A stretch of 64,000 bases of DNA from UJ101 sp965262705 (GCA_965262705.1 OZ253556.1:2170001-2234000), one strand, 5' to 3'; counted from the stretch's first letter, positions 1-7,990 are shown. The notes: a model not told the origin generated them from the sequence alone. Program-made: numbers and translations.

Positions 1-1
1 T

Positions 2-316
2 ACAAGTCAAATGAAAGCGGGAGATGCGATTCGTATAAATTTTTTTTTAGATGGGAAAGAGCATCTAATGAGGCTAAAAATATTGGGCAGGGAGTATAAA
101 AAAATTAAAGGGAAAGGGAAAATAGCATGTATTAAAATAAGACCGTATGTTATTTCCGGGCGTGTTTTTAAAGAAAAAGAGAGTGTAACTATATGGGTAA
201 CGGATGACAAGAATCATATCCCGGTACAGATAAAAGCAAGCTTGGTAGTAGGGTCGCTTAAAGCGGATTTAATAGAATACAAAAACCTAAAAAATCCGTT
301 AGTTTTTAAAAAATAA
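2..316 (+). CDS. DUF3108 domain protein, C-terminal part
   Basis: The reading frame is open to the left edge of the window (codons for T-S-Q precede the first visible ATG at 11), so this is the 3' end of a longer gene. The visible 105 residues match the C-terminal half of the DUF3108 family of Bacteroidota, about 250 residues when complete. The recognisable segment is CIKIRPYVISGRVFKEKE followed by a WVTDDKNHIPV motif and a KADLIEYKNLKNP ending. The family is exported and of unknown function, with a beta-rich fold. The family call is from memory of the motif, not from a search. Confidence 0.75.
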   Translation, partial: TSQMKAGDAIRINFFLDGKEHLMRLKILGREYKKIKGKGKIACIKIRPYVISGRVFKEKESVTIWVTDDKNHIPVQIKASLVVGSLKADLIEYKNLKNPLVFKK

Positions 317-381
317 GCTAAAGGTCTCATAAGGTAATTTTATTAAAGAAAAAAAATACTTAAATTGCTTTAAACAAATAA

Positions 382-808
382 ATGAATATGGAATTAAAAT
401 ATAGAAAACAAATAAAATATTTTCACCTTATTATGGCAATTGCCTTCTTTGCTATTTCAATGGCATCTATTTTAGATATTTCCCATCATTGGTGGGTTTG
501 TGGCTATTTTCCATTAATTTTTTACTATTTTACCAATTTCTTTTATATGAATAGACATCCCTATTTAGTCATAGAAAAATGGATTAATTACTAAAAATGA
601 ACTTTTTAATCGAAAGAGAGTAAATATAGAGAACATTAAAAAAATAAGAAAGATAGCAGGAGATTATATAATAAAAACAGAGAATGAACGCTTCATTATA
701 GCGCTTGAAATGATGGAAAAGCAACCTAAAGAATGTCTTGAAAAATTTGTAGAAAATACTATCTTACCACAAATAGATGAAAAGAGACCTTTGCAAAAAG
801 CACTTTAG
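382..808 (+). pseudogene. PH-like two-TM membrane protein, frameshifted
   Basis: The first frame (382-594) gives 70 residues with two hydrophobic helices (about residues 13-30 and 36-52) and stops after VIEKWINY. The adjacent frame, open from 575, continues with NGLITKNELFNRKRVNIENI and a further 50 residues with a YIIKTENERF strand and a C-terminal helix. This is the pattern of small membrane-anchored bacterial PH-like proteins. Adding one A to the five-A run at 575-579 fuses the two frames into a protein of about 142 residues, so I read this as one gene with a 1-base deletion. The last codons (RPLQKAL, stop 806-808) come from the GAGACC repeat that starts at 784. It could also be a real 70-residue protein followed by junk. 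Confidence 0.6.
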
Positions 809-1053
809 CAAAAAAATGCGGGTATTAAACTTGCCGAAATGCAACGCGCAATAAAAATTAAATACCGAAGCAACCTTTCGGTTGTGAGGGTTTTAATTTT
901 TAGTAGCTGAGTACTTCGACTAGGCTCAGTAACCACCTGTTGAGGCTTTGAGATGGTTACTGAGCCTAGTCGAAGTAAGGAATCGGTTTAAAGTTAAATG
1001 CTTTATCTTTTTTATATATTCTGCAACTGCAAGTCAGCGAAGCTAAAGGTCTC
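784..1053 (+). repeat. GAGACC MITE-like element, long form
   Basis: A 270-bp copy starting GAGACCTTTGC and ending GGTCTC. It has the family core (TTAAA..CGAAGCAACC hairpin..TTTTAATTTTT) plus an inserted TTCGACTAGGCTCAG module and a TGCAAGTCAGCG module. It is flanked by the exact 5-bp direct repeat GAAAA on both sides, which looks like a target-site duplication. Together with the preceding pseudogene it fills the 595-1080 gap. No separate gene is visible there. Confidence 0.8.
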
Positions 1054-1080
1054 GAAAAAATATAAACTGATTTTAAATTT

Positions 1081-2301
1081 ATGCTCAAAAAATATCCTGT
1101 CGCTTATGAAAACGCTTTATTAGTCGGTATTATTACAAAACAGCAAAACCAGGAAAAGTCAAACGAATATCTCGACGAATTATCTTTTCTGGCGTATACC
1201 GCGGGTGCTAAGGTTTTAAAACGTTTTCAACAAAGAACCACGCAGCCTCATCCCAAAACATTTATTGGAAGCGGGAAATTAGAAACCATACAACGTTACG
1301 TAGATGAAAATGAAGTAAGTACGATTATTTTCGATGATGAGTTATCGCCTGTGCAATTAAGAAATCTGGAAAAAATATTAGATAGAAAAATTATCGATCG
1401 AACCCGCCTTATTTTAGATATTTTTGCACAGCGTGCACAAACCTCATACGCACGAACACAAGTTGAACTTGCACAATATCAATATCTTCTACCTCGCCTG
1501 ACAAGAATGTGGACGCACCTAGAGCGGCAGCGTGGAGGAATAGGAATGCGCGGGCCGGGAGAAACCGAAATAGAAACCGACCGGCGAATGATTCGTAATC
1601 GCATTTCGTTATTAAAAAATAAAATAAAATCCATTGACAAACAAATGGCTGCACAGCGCGGCAACCGCGGCAGAGCTGTTCGAGTGGCATTGATAGGCTA
1701 TACGAATGTAGGAAAATCAACGATGATGAACCTTTTGAGTAAATCAAAAGTTTTTGTTGAAAATAAGCTATTTGCCACTTTAGATACCACGGTACGAAAA
1801 GTAATCATTGGGAATTTACCCTTTTTACTATCCGATACGGTCGGCTTTATTCGAAAACTGCCTACCCAGTTGATAGAATCTTTTAAATCAACTTTGGATG
1901 AAGTGCGCGAAGCCGATTTGTTAGTACACGTAGTTGATATATCTCATCCCGGTTTTGAACACCATGTGCAATCGGTTAATCAAATTTTAAATGAAATAGG
2001 CAGCGATGATAAGCCGGTCATTATAATTTTTAACAAAATAGATCAGTACACGTATGAAAAAAGAGAAGAAAATGACATCTATCCCAAAACAAAAGTGCAC
2101 TACACCTTAAAAGACTGGGAACAAACATGGATGTCAAAAGAAACAGAGCGAGCCGTATTTGTTTCGGCAAAAACCGGTGAAAATTTGGAAAATCTGAAAA
2201 AGGTAATATACGATGCCGTAAAGCAAATTCATGTTCAGCGTTTTCCATATAATCAATACTTATTTGATTATTATAATTCTCAAGGAGAAAAAATAAATTA
2301 G
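1081..2301 (+). CDS. hflX: GTPase HflX
   Basis: The 406-residue product has the full HflX architecture. The N-terminal nucleotide-binding HflX domain contains the GGIGMRGPGETEIETDRR signature (near 152-169) and a coiled linker. The G domain has P-loop GYTNVGKS at 206-213, DTVGF for G3 and NKID at 318-321. HflX binds the 50S subunit and rescues or splits stalled ribosomes during stress, hydrolysing GTP. The length is normal for the family. The ATG start follows an AT-rich leader just after the repeat at 784-1053. The TAG stop is completed by the first G of a 31-bp inverted repeat (GAGACTTTT..AAAAGTCTC, 2301-2331), a remnant of the dispersed GAGACC family. Identification is secure. Confidence 0.97.
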   Translation: MLKKYPVAYENALLVGIITKQQNQEKSNEYLDELSFLAYTAGAKVLKRFQQRTTQPHPKTFIGSGKLETIQRYVDENEVSTIIFDDELSPVQLRNLEKILDRKIIDRTRLILDIFAQRAQTSYARTQVELAQYQYLLPRLTRMWTHLERQRGGIGMRGPGETEIETDRRMIRNRISLLKNKIKSIDKQMAAQRGNRGRAVRVALIGYTNVGKSTMMNLLSKSKVFVENKLFATLDTTVRKVIIGNLPFLLSDTVGFIRKLPTQLIESFKSTLDEVREADLLVHVVDISHPGFEHHVQSVNQILNEIGSDDKPVIIIFNKIDQYTYEKREENDIYPKTKVHYTLKDWEQTWMSKETERAVFVSAKTGENLENLKKVIYDAVKQIHVQRFPYNQYLFDYYNSQGEKIN

Positions 2302-2331
2302 AGACTTTTTTCAGCGTAAGCTAAAAGTCTC
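2301..2331. repeat. Minimal GAGACC inverted-repeat remnant
   Basis: A 31-bp element: GAGACTTTT, a 13-base centre containing the TCAGCGTAAGCT module, then AAAAGTCTC. Its first base is the last base of the hflX stop codon. It looks like an internally deleted relative of the long GAGACC elements. Confidence 0.55.
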
Positions 2332-2342
2332 TTAAAGGAAAT

Positions 2343-2375
2343 AAAAAAGAACTCTTAAACGTAGAGTTCTTTTTT
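2343..2375. terminator. Bidirectional Rho-independent terminator
   Basis: A perfect 12-bp stem, AAAAAAGAACTC paired with GAGTTCTTTTTT, with a 9-base loop. A-rich and T-rich tracts are on the two sides. It lies between the convergent hflX and the surface-protein gene and can serve both strands. Confidence 0.85.
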
Positions 2376-2396
2376 ATAAATAGCAATTCCTTTTAA

Positions 2397-3188
2397 TTAA
2401 TATTTTATTATGCTTATGTTTGTAACGTTTCCATTACCTGAATCTCCTGTTTGTATTCCTTGAATGGCTGGTCTTTGATTCATATTGTCAATACGGTAAG
2501 TATAAAAGCATGCCTTAAATTTGTCTCCTTTTTTAAAGTTAAGATAGGTAGAATAGACTTTAGATAATCTTGACTCAGCTGGTCTGGCTTTAGTATCCGT
2601 GAGTTTGTACTGGTAGAAAGTAGATCTTCCAATCCACTTATCCTCTTCATTTGCTATGCCAAGAATCATTTCAGATACTGAATAATTTACAACCCCTAAT
2701 TGAAGAGTAATTCCATAAATTCCCTCTGAATTCACCGTAAAAAGTCCGGTACTCTTATCGTAGCTAATGAGGTTACTATTATTAACAACCATCTTATTAA
2801 AAGTAATAGGTATACGTGTTTTGGGACTATTAACATTGATATCTTTTTCTAATCTAGCTACTACAGCCAACAAAGGCACATTTGTATTTTCATTTTCAGA
2901 TAAAATAGCATTCCATTTATTTCCATCGAAATAATAAAAATTATCTTTTAAAACATCGTTTTGTGTTATCGTGTTATACACTAATAACCCTCTTGCAGGG
3001 TTATTGGTAATATCCGCTGTGTTTATTAGTTGAACCCTTGGAATAAGAATTCCCTTTTTATTACGCCCTGTTTCCTCCGATTGTATATCTAATGCCGCTG
3101 ATTGATGAGGGCGATCGGTATTAATTCCTACCTGGCTAAGAAGCAGATTCCCGATTAAACTTACTGTAAAAATTAAATTTTTTTTCAT
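2397..3188 (-). CDS. Secreted surface protein with C1q-like C-terminal domain
   Basis: A 263-residue protein with a signal peptide (about 1-18, MKKNLIFTVSLIGNLLLSQ). It then has the Bacteroidota motif VGINTDRPHQSAALDIQ and GILIPRVQLI, seen at the start of many exported tail-fibre-like or adhesin-like proteins, and a YYFDGNKWNAI segment. Residues from about 110 onward form alternating beta strands (TFNKMVVNNSNLISYD, GLFTVNSEGIYGITLQL) and resemble a C1q/TNF-like jelly roll. The exact function is unknown. A surface or extracellular role is inferred. The gene has a long upstream gap filled by repeats, with CAAATATA boxes (TATATTTG on the minus strand) at 3576-3583 and 3804-3811. If one of these is its promoter, an inserted repeat separates them. 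Confidence 0.75.
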   Translation of the reverse strand: MKKNLIFTVSLIGNLLLSQVGINTDRPHQSAALDIQSEETGRNKKGILIPRVQLINTADITNNPARGLLVYNTITQNDVLKDNFYYFDGNKWNAILSENENTNVPLLAVVARLEKDINVNSPKTRIPITFNKMVVNNSNLISYDKSTGLFTVNSEGIYGITLQLGVVNYSVSEMILGIANEEDKWIGRSTFYQYKLTDTKARPAESRLSKVYSTYLNFKKGDKFKACFYTYRIDNMNQRPAIQGIQTGDSGNGNVTNISIIKY

Positions 3189-3378
3189 GACTTTATAAAT
3201 TTTAGTTATTATTAAATTGTTGAATCAAATTGTAAAAGGAAAATTGAAATATTCTTTTTTTCTCTTTGATTATTCTTAGAACCATTAATCTAATTATTTA
3301 TTATTGAGCATATATAAGGCTGTTTTGGGTAATTATAAAATTATAAAGCGATAATCTTTATTGATATTTTATGTATAT

Positions 3379-3541
3379 GAGACCGTTGCAAAAAGCACTT
3401 TAGCAAAAAAATGCAACGCTCAATAAAAATTAAACACCGCAGCAACCTTTTGGTTGTGAGGATTTTAATTTTTTGAGAAGGAAGCAGTTTGAAGCGAGAT
3501 GCTTTCTTTTTCATATTTTTTATGTGTTCTGCAACGGTCTC
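3379..3541 (+). repeat. GAGACC MITE-like element, core form
   Basis: A 163-bp copy with ends GAGACCGTTGCA and TGCAACGGTCTC and the central AGCAACCTTTTGGTTGT hairpin flanked by TTAAA/TTTAA arms. It is the left member of a tandem pair. Confidence 0.85.
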
Positions 3542-3606
3542 ATATTTAACATGATTCGTTTTTCAATTAATTTTACAAATATATAATATATTTTATAAAT
3601 AATTAT

Positions 3607-3769
3607 GAGACCGTTGCAAAAAGCACTTTAGCAAAAAAATGCAACGCTCAATAAAAATTAAACACCGCAGCAACCTTTTGGTTGTGAGGATTTTAATTTT
3701 TTGAAAAGGAAGCAGTTTGAAGTGAGATGCTTTCTTTTTCATATTTTTTATGTGTTCTGCAACGGTCTC
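3607..3769 (+). repeat. GAGACC MITE-like element, core form
   Basis: The second member of the tandem pair. It is nearly identical to 3379-3541, with intact terminal inverted repeats. Confidence 0.85.
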
Positions 3770-3874
3770 ATATTTAACATGATTCGTTTTTCAATTAATT
3801 TTACAAATATATAATATATTTCATAAATAATAGTTAATATTTTGTTAAAAAATAGATTTAAAAAATAAAAAACT

Positions 3875-4113
3875 GAGAACCGTTGTAAAAAGCATTCTAT
3901 CAACTGCAAGTCAGCGAAACTAAATACGGGATCAACCTTTTAATTGTAAGAATTTTAATTCGCGGTAGCCGAGTACTTCGACAAACGGTTATCAAGCCTG
4001 TCGAGATGCAAACCATATTTCGACTGTGCTCAATAACCGCTTCGAGTTAAGGAATTAGTTTGAAACTAAATGCTTTCATCTTTATGCTTTTTTATGTATT
4101 CTGCAACGGCCTC
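3875..4113 (+). repeat. GAGACC MITE-like element, decayed long form
   Basis: Starts GAGAACCGTTG and ends CTGCAACGGCCTC. It carries the TTCGAC/TCGAAG module and the CTGCAAGTCAGCG module in place of part of the core. Several substitutions mark it as old. Confidence 0.65.
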
Positions 4114-4119
4114 ATTTTG

Positions 4120-4127
4120 TATATTTG
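4120..4127 (+). promoter_or_regulatory. Candidate -7 box TATATTTG for mtnN
   Basis: Matches the Bacteroidota -7 consensus TAnnTTTG. It ends 6 bases before the ATG at 4134, so the predicted transcript would start at or next to the start codon. No clear -33 TTG was identified. Confidence 0.5.
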
Positions 4128-4133
4128 TTCCCT

Positions 4134-4859
4134 ATGAAATTAGGAATTATAGGAGCCATGGATGTAGAAGTCCGTTTACTAAAGCGTAAAATTAAGGACT
4201 TAACGATCAAAAAAGAAGGCGATTTTATTTTTTATGTAGGAAAAATAGCCCATACAAAAGTGGTAATTTTACAATCGGGTATAGGAAAAGTAGCTGCCGC
4301 GGTAGGTACAACATTACTAATTGAATGTTATCAGCCCGATTGCATTATGAATACCGGGACCGCCGGCGGTTTAAGGATGACACGACCCGGAGACTTAATA
4401 GTAGGCGAGCAATCAGGTTACCATGATGTAGATATGACGGCGTTTAATTACCCATTAGGGCAAATGGCACAACAGCCGTTTTACTTTTTATCTGACGCAT
4501 CGCTTATTCGTATTGTAAACCATGCAATAAAAAAAATAGCCTTTAAACAAAGGGTAAATCGGGGAATTATACTAAGCGGAGATAGTTTTATGAGCAATGC
4601 TAAACGAGTAAAAAAAATAGAGCAAAATTTTCCTGAAGCACTTGCTGTTGATATGGAGTCTGCAGCAATAGGTCAGGTTTGCACACAATTAAAAGTACCT
4701 TTTATCATTGTACGCGCTGTTTCTGACCTGGCAGGTGAAGGAAATTCAAAATCGTATGATGCCTTTGTGGAAAAAGCAGGCGAGATAGCTGAACAAATTG
4801 TTGTAAATTGCATCAAAATTATAGAAGAAAATGGAAAAAATAGCGAGTTTTACAGTTAA
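4134..4859 (+). CDS. mtnN: 5'-methylthioadenosine/S-adenosylhomocysteine nucleosidase
   Basis: Hydrolyses SAH to S-ribosylhomocysteine plus adenine, and MTA to methylthioribose plus adenine. With M1 at 4134 the catalytic residues fall where expected: Glu12 (GAMDVEV), Glu175 in AVDMESAA and Asp198 in RAVSDLAGEG. The NTGTAGGL motif is at 73-80. The product has 241 residues, against 230-240 typical. A TTG at 4125 is in frame but lies inside the candidate promoter, so ATG 4134 is preferred. The 3' end overlaps luxS by 29 bases, so the two are translationally coupled and act in sequence in SAH detoxification and AI-2 production. Confidence 0.95.
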   Translation: MKLGIIGAMDVEVRLLKRKIKDLTIKKEGDFIFYVGKIAHTKVVILQSGIGKVAAAVGTTLLIECYQPDCIMNTGTAGGLRMTRPGDLIVGEQSGYHDVDMTAFNYPLGQMAQQPFYFLSDASLIRIVNHAIKKIAFKQRVNRGIILSGDSFMSNAKRVKKIEQNFPEALAVDMESAAIGQVCTQLKVPFIIVRAVSDLAGEGNSKSYDAFVEKAGEIAEQIVVNCIKIIEENGKNSEFYS

Positions 4860-5310
4860 TCATAATAAATTATTACGTGGAATTTACGTTTCACGAAAAG
4901 ACAAGATAGGCAGCGAGATACTAACTTCATTTGACATCCGCATGAAAGAACCTAACCGAGAACCTGTATTAGGGCTGCCCGAAATTCATACAATGGAGCA
5001 TCTTGGCGCCACCTTTCTTCGTAATCATCCTCAATGGAAAAATCGCACTATTTATTTCGGTCCTATGGGATGCACTACGGGTCATTACACAATTTTTTCG
5101 GGAGATTTATTATCCAGAGATGTACTAAGCCTCTTTATTGAAATGTTTGAATTTATGGCAGACTTTGAAGGAGATATTCCCGGAAATTCAGCGATTGAAT
5201 GCGGAAATCATTTAGGACACAATCTGCCGATGGCAAAATGGGAAGCACAAAAGTATCTAAAAGAAATCTTATACCATATAAAGGACGAAAATATGAATTA
5301 CCCGGAGTAA
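4831..5310 (+). CDS. luxS: S-ribosylhomocysteine lyase LuxS
   Basis: Cleaves S-ribosylhomocysteine to homocysteine and DPD, the precursor of autoinducer-2. Metal ligands are His53 and His57 in HTMEH and Cys124 in IECGNHLGH. Catalytic Cys81 is in GPMGCTTGHY. The C-terminal NLPMAKWEAQKYL motif is present. The length of 159 is normal. It overlaps mtnN by 29 bases in another frame. Whether AI-2 is used as a signal here or only as a by-product of the methyl cycle cannot be told from sequence. No Lsr or LuxPQ-like gene is in the window. Confidence 0.97.
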   Translation: MEKIASFTVNHNKLLRGIYVSRKDKIGSEILTSFDIRMKEPNREPVLGLPEIHTMEHLGATFLRNHPQWKNRTIYFGPMGCTTGHYTIFSGDLLSRDVLSLFIEMFEFMADFEGDIPGNSAIECGNHLGHNLPMAKWEAQKYLKEILYHIKDENMNYPE

Positions 5311-5334
5311 TTCATAGGATAAATTATATTTTTG

Positions 5335-5342
5335 TAACTTTG
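5335..5342 (+). promoter_or_regulatory. Candidate -7 box TAACTTTG
   Basis: TAnnTTTG match 43 bases upstream of the small exported protein at 5386. It suggests that gene has its own promoter rather than relying on luxS. Confidence 0.5.
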
Positions 5343-5385
5343 GTATATTATTTGGCTTAATGTGTCATACTAAAAAAGTTGAAAA

Positions 5386-5679
5386 ATGAAAATAAAAAGT
5401 CTTTTTATAACGATATTTTTCTTAGTTGGAATAAGTTTTGCCAATGCTCAAATCAAAGGAAAGGTTAATAAAGCCAATTTAACTCAACAACAAGTCGAAA
5501 AATTAAAAGCAATTCACGAAAAGTTTAAAATCCGGATTAAAAATGTAATGAGGGATAAAAATATTTCTCAAGAAGAGAGAGCAAAAAAACTTCACAAAAT
5601 AAGAATCGAAGAAAAACAAGCTTCTAAAGCTATTCTATCTCCTGAGCAACGCGCTCGATTCAAAGACTTGGAAAGATAA
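5386..5679 (+). CDS. Small periplasmic protein, Spy/LTXXQ-like
   Basis: A 97-residue protein with a clear signal peptide (MKIKSLFITIFFLVGISFANAQ, about 22 residues). The mature part is charged and all-helical, rich in Lys, Glu and Gln, with LTQQQVEKLKAI near its start and LSPEQRARFKDL near the end. These two LTxxQ/LSPEQ-type motifs resemble the Spy/CpxP group of periplasmic helical chaperone-like proteins. The match is by motif only. The biological role is inferred as envelope stress or chaperoning. It stands alone between luxS and the broken ABC exporter. Confidence 0.6.
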   Translation: MKIKSLFITIFFLVGISFANAQIKGKVNKANLTQQQVEKLKAIHEKFKIRIKNVMRDKNISQEERAKKLHKIRIEEKQASKAILSPEQRARFKDLER

Positions 5680-5813
5680 TAACCCTCATTTTGAAATTTT
5701 TAGTTTTAGTTTTTTTATATATTCTGAAGCCATTGCAAAAAGAAAGCTATCAATTGCGATTCAATACAAGCTAAAGGCCTCTAAACATATTTTGCAGGAG
5801 TTTTAAAGATTTA

Positions 5814-5821
5814 TATTTTTG
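5814..5821 (+). promoter_or_regulatory. Candidate -7 box TATTTTTG for the broken ABC exporter
   Basis: TAnnTTTG match ending 7 bases before the ATG at 5829. Another case of a box almost touching the start codon. Confidence 0.4.
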
Positions 5822-5828
5822 TTCAGTT

Positions 5829-6120
5829 ATGATTAAGATTGAGAATTTACATAAATCCTATAAAATGGGAGCAAGTTCCGTTCATGTTCTAAAAGGAATT
5901 AACTTAACGATAGGCGAAGGTGAATTTGTTGCGATTATGGGGGTCCTCAGACTCAGGAAAATCAACCCTGCTTAACATTATCAGGATGCTCGATGAGCAG
6001 GACAAAGGCACGGATGACTTGGATGGTTTTAGAATTGAGCACCTCAATGAACCAAAAGCGGCTAATTATCGCAATCAATTTTTAGGGTTCATTTTTCAGT
6101 CTTATAACTTAATTAATTTA
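5829..6120 (+). pseudogene. ABC exporter ATPase (LolD/MacB type), frameshifted and truncated
   Basis: Begins MIKIENLHKSYKMGASSVHVLKGINL and EFVAIMG, typical of the LolD/MacB ATPase class. A run of five G at 5939-5943 is one G too long: the next codons are out of frame, and the Walker A segment GSSDSGKST and the Q-loop region FLGFIFQSYNLI are read only in the +1 frame. Walker A also carries Asp where Gly is usual (SGSGKST). The gene ends abruptly at 6120 where the IS begins. The signature, Walker B and H-loop are missing. It is therefore inactive twice over. Its partner permease survives only as a C-terminal fragment on the other side of the IS. Confidence 0.88.
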
Positions 6121-7080
6121 TCGAGTTATACATTTAATCTCTGTTTAATTTGTGATTGATACCAAGGACTTGCCCGAACCATTCTTTCAATCGTTTTGTG
6201 AAATATTGTTTTCTTGCTTTGTGAGCGATTAATTCTAAAGGCAAATTCATCAAAGTATCTTTCAATATGTTTTTTACTCACATGAGTGGGAATAGTCCTT
6301 AACCAAGATTTGACTTGTTGAATCACCATATGTAATACGGAAAAGTTACGCCCTCGATTACTTGGTTTTTGTGTAAGGTCATAGTGCTCTTTTAACGGTT
6401 GATACCCCCTCCATTTATCCGTAAAAACTTTTGCATTTGTACTGATATGTTCTTCAAATATGGTCGTTAAGGAGGTAGAGGAGTAATCCTCTATTGACTT
6501 TATGTAAACCCGTTTGAGTTTATGCTCAGGTGTTAATTCTACTGCGATTACCGCTTTTTTCTTTTTTGAATCATAGCTGCGCCCTTGCTTAGCCTCTTCT
6601 TTACCTCCCACTGTAAATTCATCCACATGAACAATTTCTCTTAAAGTAAACTGCTTACTACTTGCCATAGACCTTCTGACTTTTTGCATAAAATACCAAG
6701 CTGTACCTTGTCTGAGGTCGTATCGTTTACCCATTTGAATACTTGAGATACCTTTAGTGCTCGTGCTCATTTCAAAAGCTATACAAAAAGCCTTGTGTAA
6801 GCCAAACTTTACCTTATGAAATAAGGTGTTCGCCGTAGCACTTTCAACATATTTACAGCGATAACATTCATAAGTATAGCCTGCTTTCATGCAACCTTTA
6901 GTGTATTTACATTTATTACAAACAAAACCATCTTGCCATTTGACTTTTGCTAAATATGCCTTACAGGATTCATCATTGGGGAGTTCTTTTATAAAGTTCA
7001 GTATACTTTGACCCTCGATCTTTTTCATAACACTTATATTATATAACAACTAAGGTACGCCTTTTAAATGTATAACTCGA
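6121..7080 (-). mobile_element. IS1595-family insertion sequence
   Basis: A 960-bp element bounded by perfect 17-bp inverted repeats: TCGAGTTATACATTTAA at 6121-6137 and its complement at 7064-7080. It encodes one transposase on the minus strand. The 8-bp target duplication expected for the family is not visible: the left flank ends TTAATTTA and the right begins TTTATTTT. The two flanks are the middle of an ABC ATPase and the late part of its permease. The lack of duplication and the missing host DNA together imply a deletion adjacent to the element after insertion. Confidence 0.9.
6126..7028 (-). CDS. IS1595-family transposase (zinc ribbon plus ISXO2-like DDE domain)
   Basis: A 300-residue protein from the ATG at 7028 (an earlier in-frame start at 7049 is less likely). 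The N-terminal zinc ribbon has Cys37, Cys40, Cys55 and Cys58 (CNKC..CYRC). The RNase-H-like catalytic domain has Asp136 in VHVDEFTVGG, Asp204 in VFTDKWRGY and a final acidic or Asn position in the HIERYFDEFAFRINR motif (Glu256/Asn267). This layout is the ISXO2-like class of IS1595. The frame is intact, so the transposase may be active. The stop codon lies inside the left terminal repeat. Confidence 0.93.
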   Translation of the reverse strand: MKKIEGQSILNFIKELPNDESCKAYLAKVKWQDGFVCNKCKYTKGCMKAGYTYECYRCKYVESATANTLFHKVKFGLHKAFCIAFEMSTSTKGISSIQMGKRYDLRQGTAWYFMQKVRRSMASSKQFTLREIVHVDEFTVGGKEEAKQGRSYDSKKKKAVIAVELTPEHKLKRVYIKSIEDYSSTSLTTIFEEHISTNAKVFTDKWRGYQPLKEHYDLTQKPSNRGRNFSVLHMVIQQVKSWLRTIPTHVSKKHIERYFDEFAFRINRSQSKKTIFHKTIERMVRASPWYQSQIKQRLNV

Positions 7081-7781
7081 TTTATTTTAAAGTGATTGGA
7101 ATTTATGAAAAAACTTCGGTTAGTTTTGAAGATGAAGATTCATGCTTTATTCCTTTTAGTATGCTTCAGCAGCTATATAATATGGGCGATAAAATTAGCT
7201 GGATGGACATTAATGTAAAAGATAAATACAATGTAAAAGAAATCGAACCAAAAATAAAGAAGGGGTTAAAAGATATATACAATATTTCACCAGAAGATTC
7301 ACATGCCTTTGGTTCCTTTAACTTGGGTGAAAGGATAGGCAGACTAAATGGCTTTATGTCAGAGATGCGATTTCTATATATTATTGTTGGCATATTAACC
7401 CTTTTCTCAGGAGTGATGGCCATTAGCAGCATTTTATTAATTACTGTAAAAGAGAGAACAAAAGAATTTGGTATTCGAAGAGCTTTAGGAGCGCTACCTG
7501 GCCAGATAAGAGGACGAATTATTATAAAATCAATAGTACTAATCAGCATTGCCGGAATGTCTGGAACCATTATAGCAACCGGTGCGCTTTACTTAATTAA
7601 TACGTTTATTGTACCGATTTTAAAAACAAGTAATAGTGGAGGGATACCTTTTTATAATGCTACGATTGATCTTAAAACACTAAGCATAGCACTTTGCGTT
7701 ATGGTTTTTATGGCTACGTTAGCCGGATTGATGCCTGCACAGCGTGCCAACCGATTGACGCCTTGCGAGAAGAATGAATAA
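7068..7781 (+). pseudogene. MacB/FtsX-type ABC permease, C-terminal fragment
   Basis: The fragment carries the end of the MacB periplasmic domain (YFKVIGIYEKTS..ERIGRLNGFMSEM). Three transmembrane helices follow, with the FtsX-fold loop KERTKEFGIRRALGALPGQI and the terminal GLMPAQRANRLTPCE sequence. About the first half of a normal 400-residue permease is absent. The apparent start codon ATGTATAAC is the inner part of the IS terminal repeat, so any translation would start in IS sequence. It is the remnant of the operon whose ATPase lies at 5829-6120. Confidence 0.88.
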
Positions 7782-7798
7782 AAGCGAGAAAATCTTCC

Positions 7799-7938
7799 GG
7801 AGACCGTTAAGAGTAGAAGACTATTGCAAAAAGCATTTTAGCAATTATTTTTTTATATATTCTGCAACTGCAAGTCAGCGAAACTAAAGGTCTCACACTT
7901 TTATTTTCGCGCTTTTTTATGTGTTCTGCAACGGTCTC
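7799..7938 (+). repeat. Nested decayed GAGACC elements
   Basis: Two overlapping remnants. One starts near AGACCGTTAAG and contains CTATTGCAAAAAGCATTTTAGC and a CTGCAAGTCAGCG module closing with GGTCTC at 7894. A second right end TTTTTTATGTGTTCTGCAACGGTCTC closes at 7938. They separate the broken exporter from oxyR. Confidence 0.6.
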
Positions 7939-7990
7939 GTCTTCTTATATATATTTATGTATCTTTATGCTCAAAATATTTAAACAAGAA

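Larger units (their letters stand above)
3379..3832 (+). repeat. Tandem duplication of a MITE plus flank, 228-bp unit
   Basis: The segment starting at 3379 (element plus about 65 bp of flank with the string TTTAACATGATTCG) is repeated at 3607 with only a few substitutions. The duplication therefore includes unique flanking DNA and arose by local duplication, not by two insertions. The whole 3189-4133 gap contains no gene, only this pair, a decayed third copy and AT-rich DNA. Confidence 0.85.

Noticed and set aside
1409..1747. Minus-strand ORF inside hflX
   Set aside because: Fully covered by the well-supported HflX coding frame.
4125..4133. TTG start for mtnN
   Set aside because: It lies within the candidate promoter and adds MFP before the conserved MKLGIIGAMDVE start. 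ATG 4134 puts catalytic Glu at position 12.
6121..7080. IS1595 element as a simple insertion that could be excised to restore the exporter
   Set aside because: No target duplication, and a large part of both ABC genes is missing, so excision would not restore them.
7919..7990. Longer N-terminus for OxyR
   Set aside because: The added codons are repeat sequence (ATGTGTTCTGCAACGGTC) and precede the normal LysR start.
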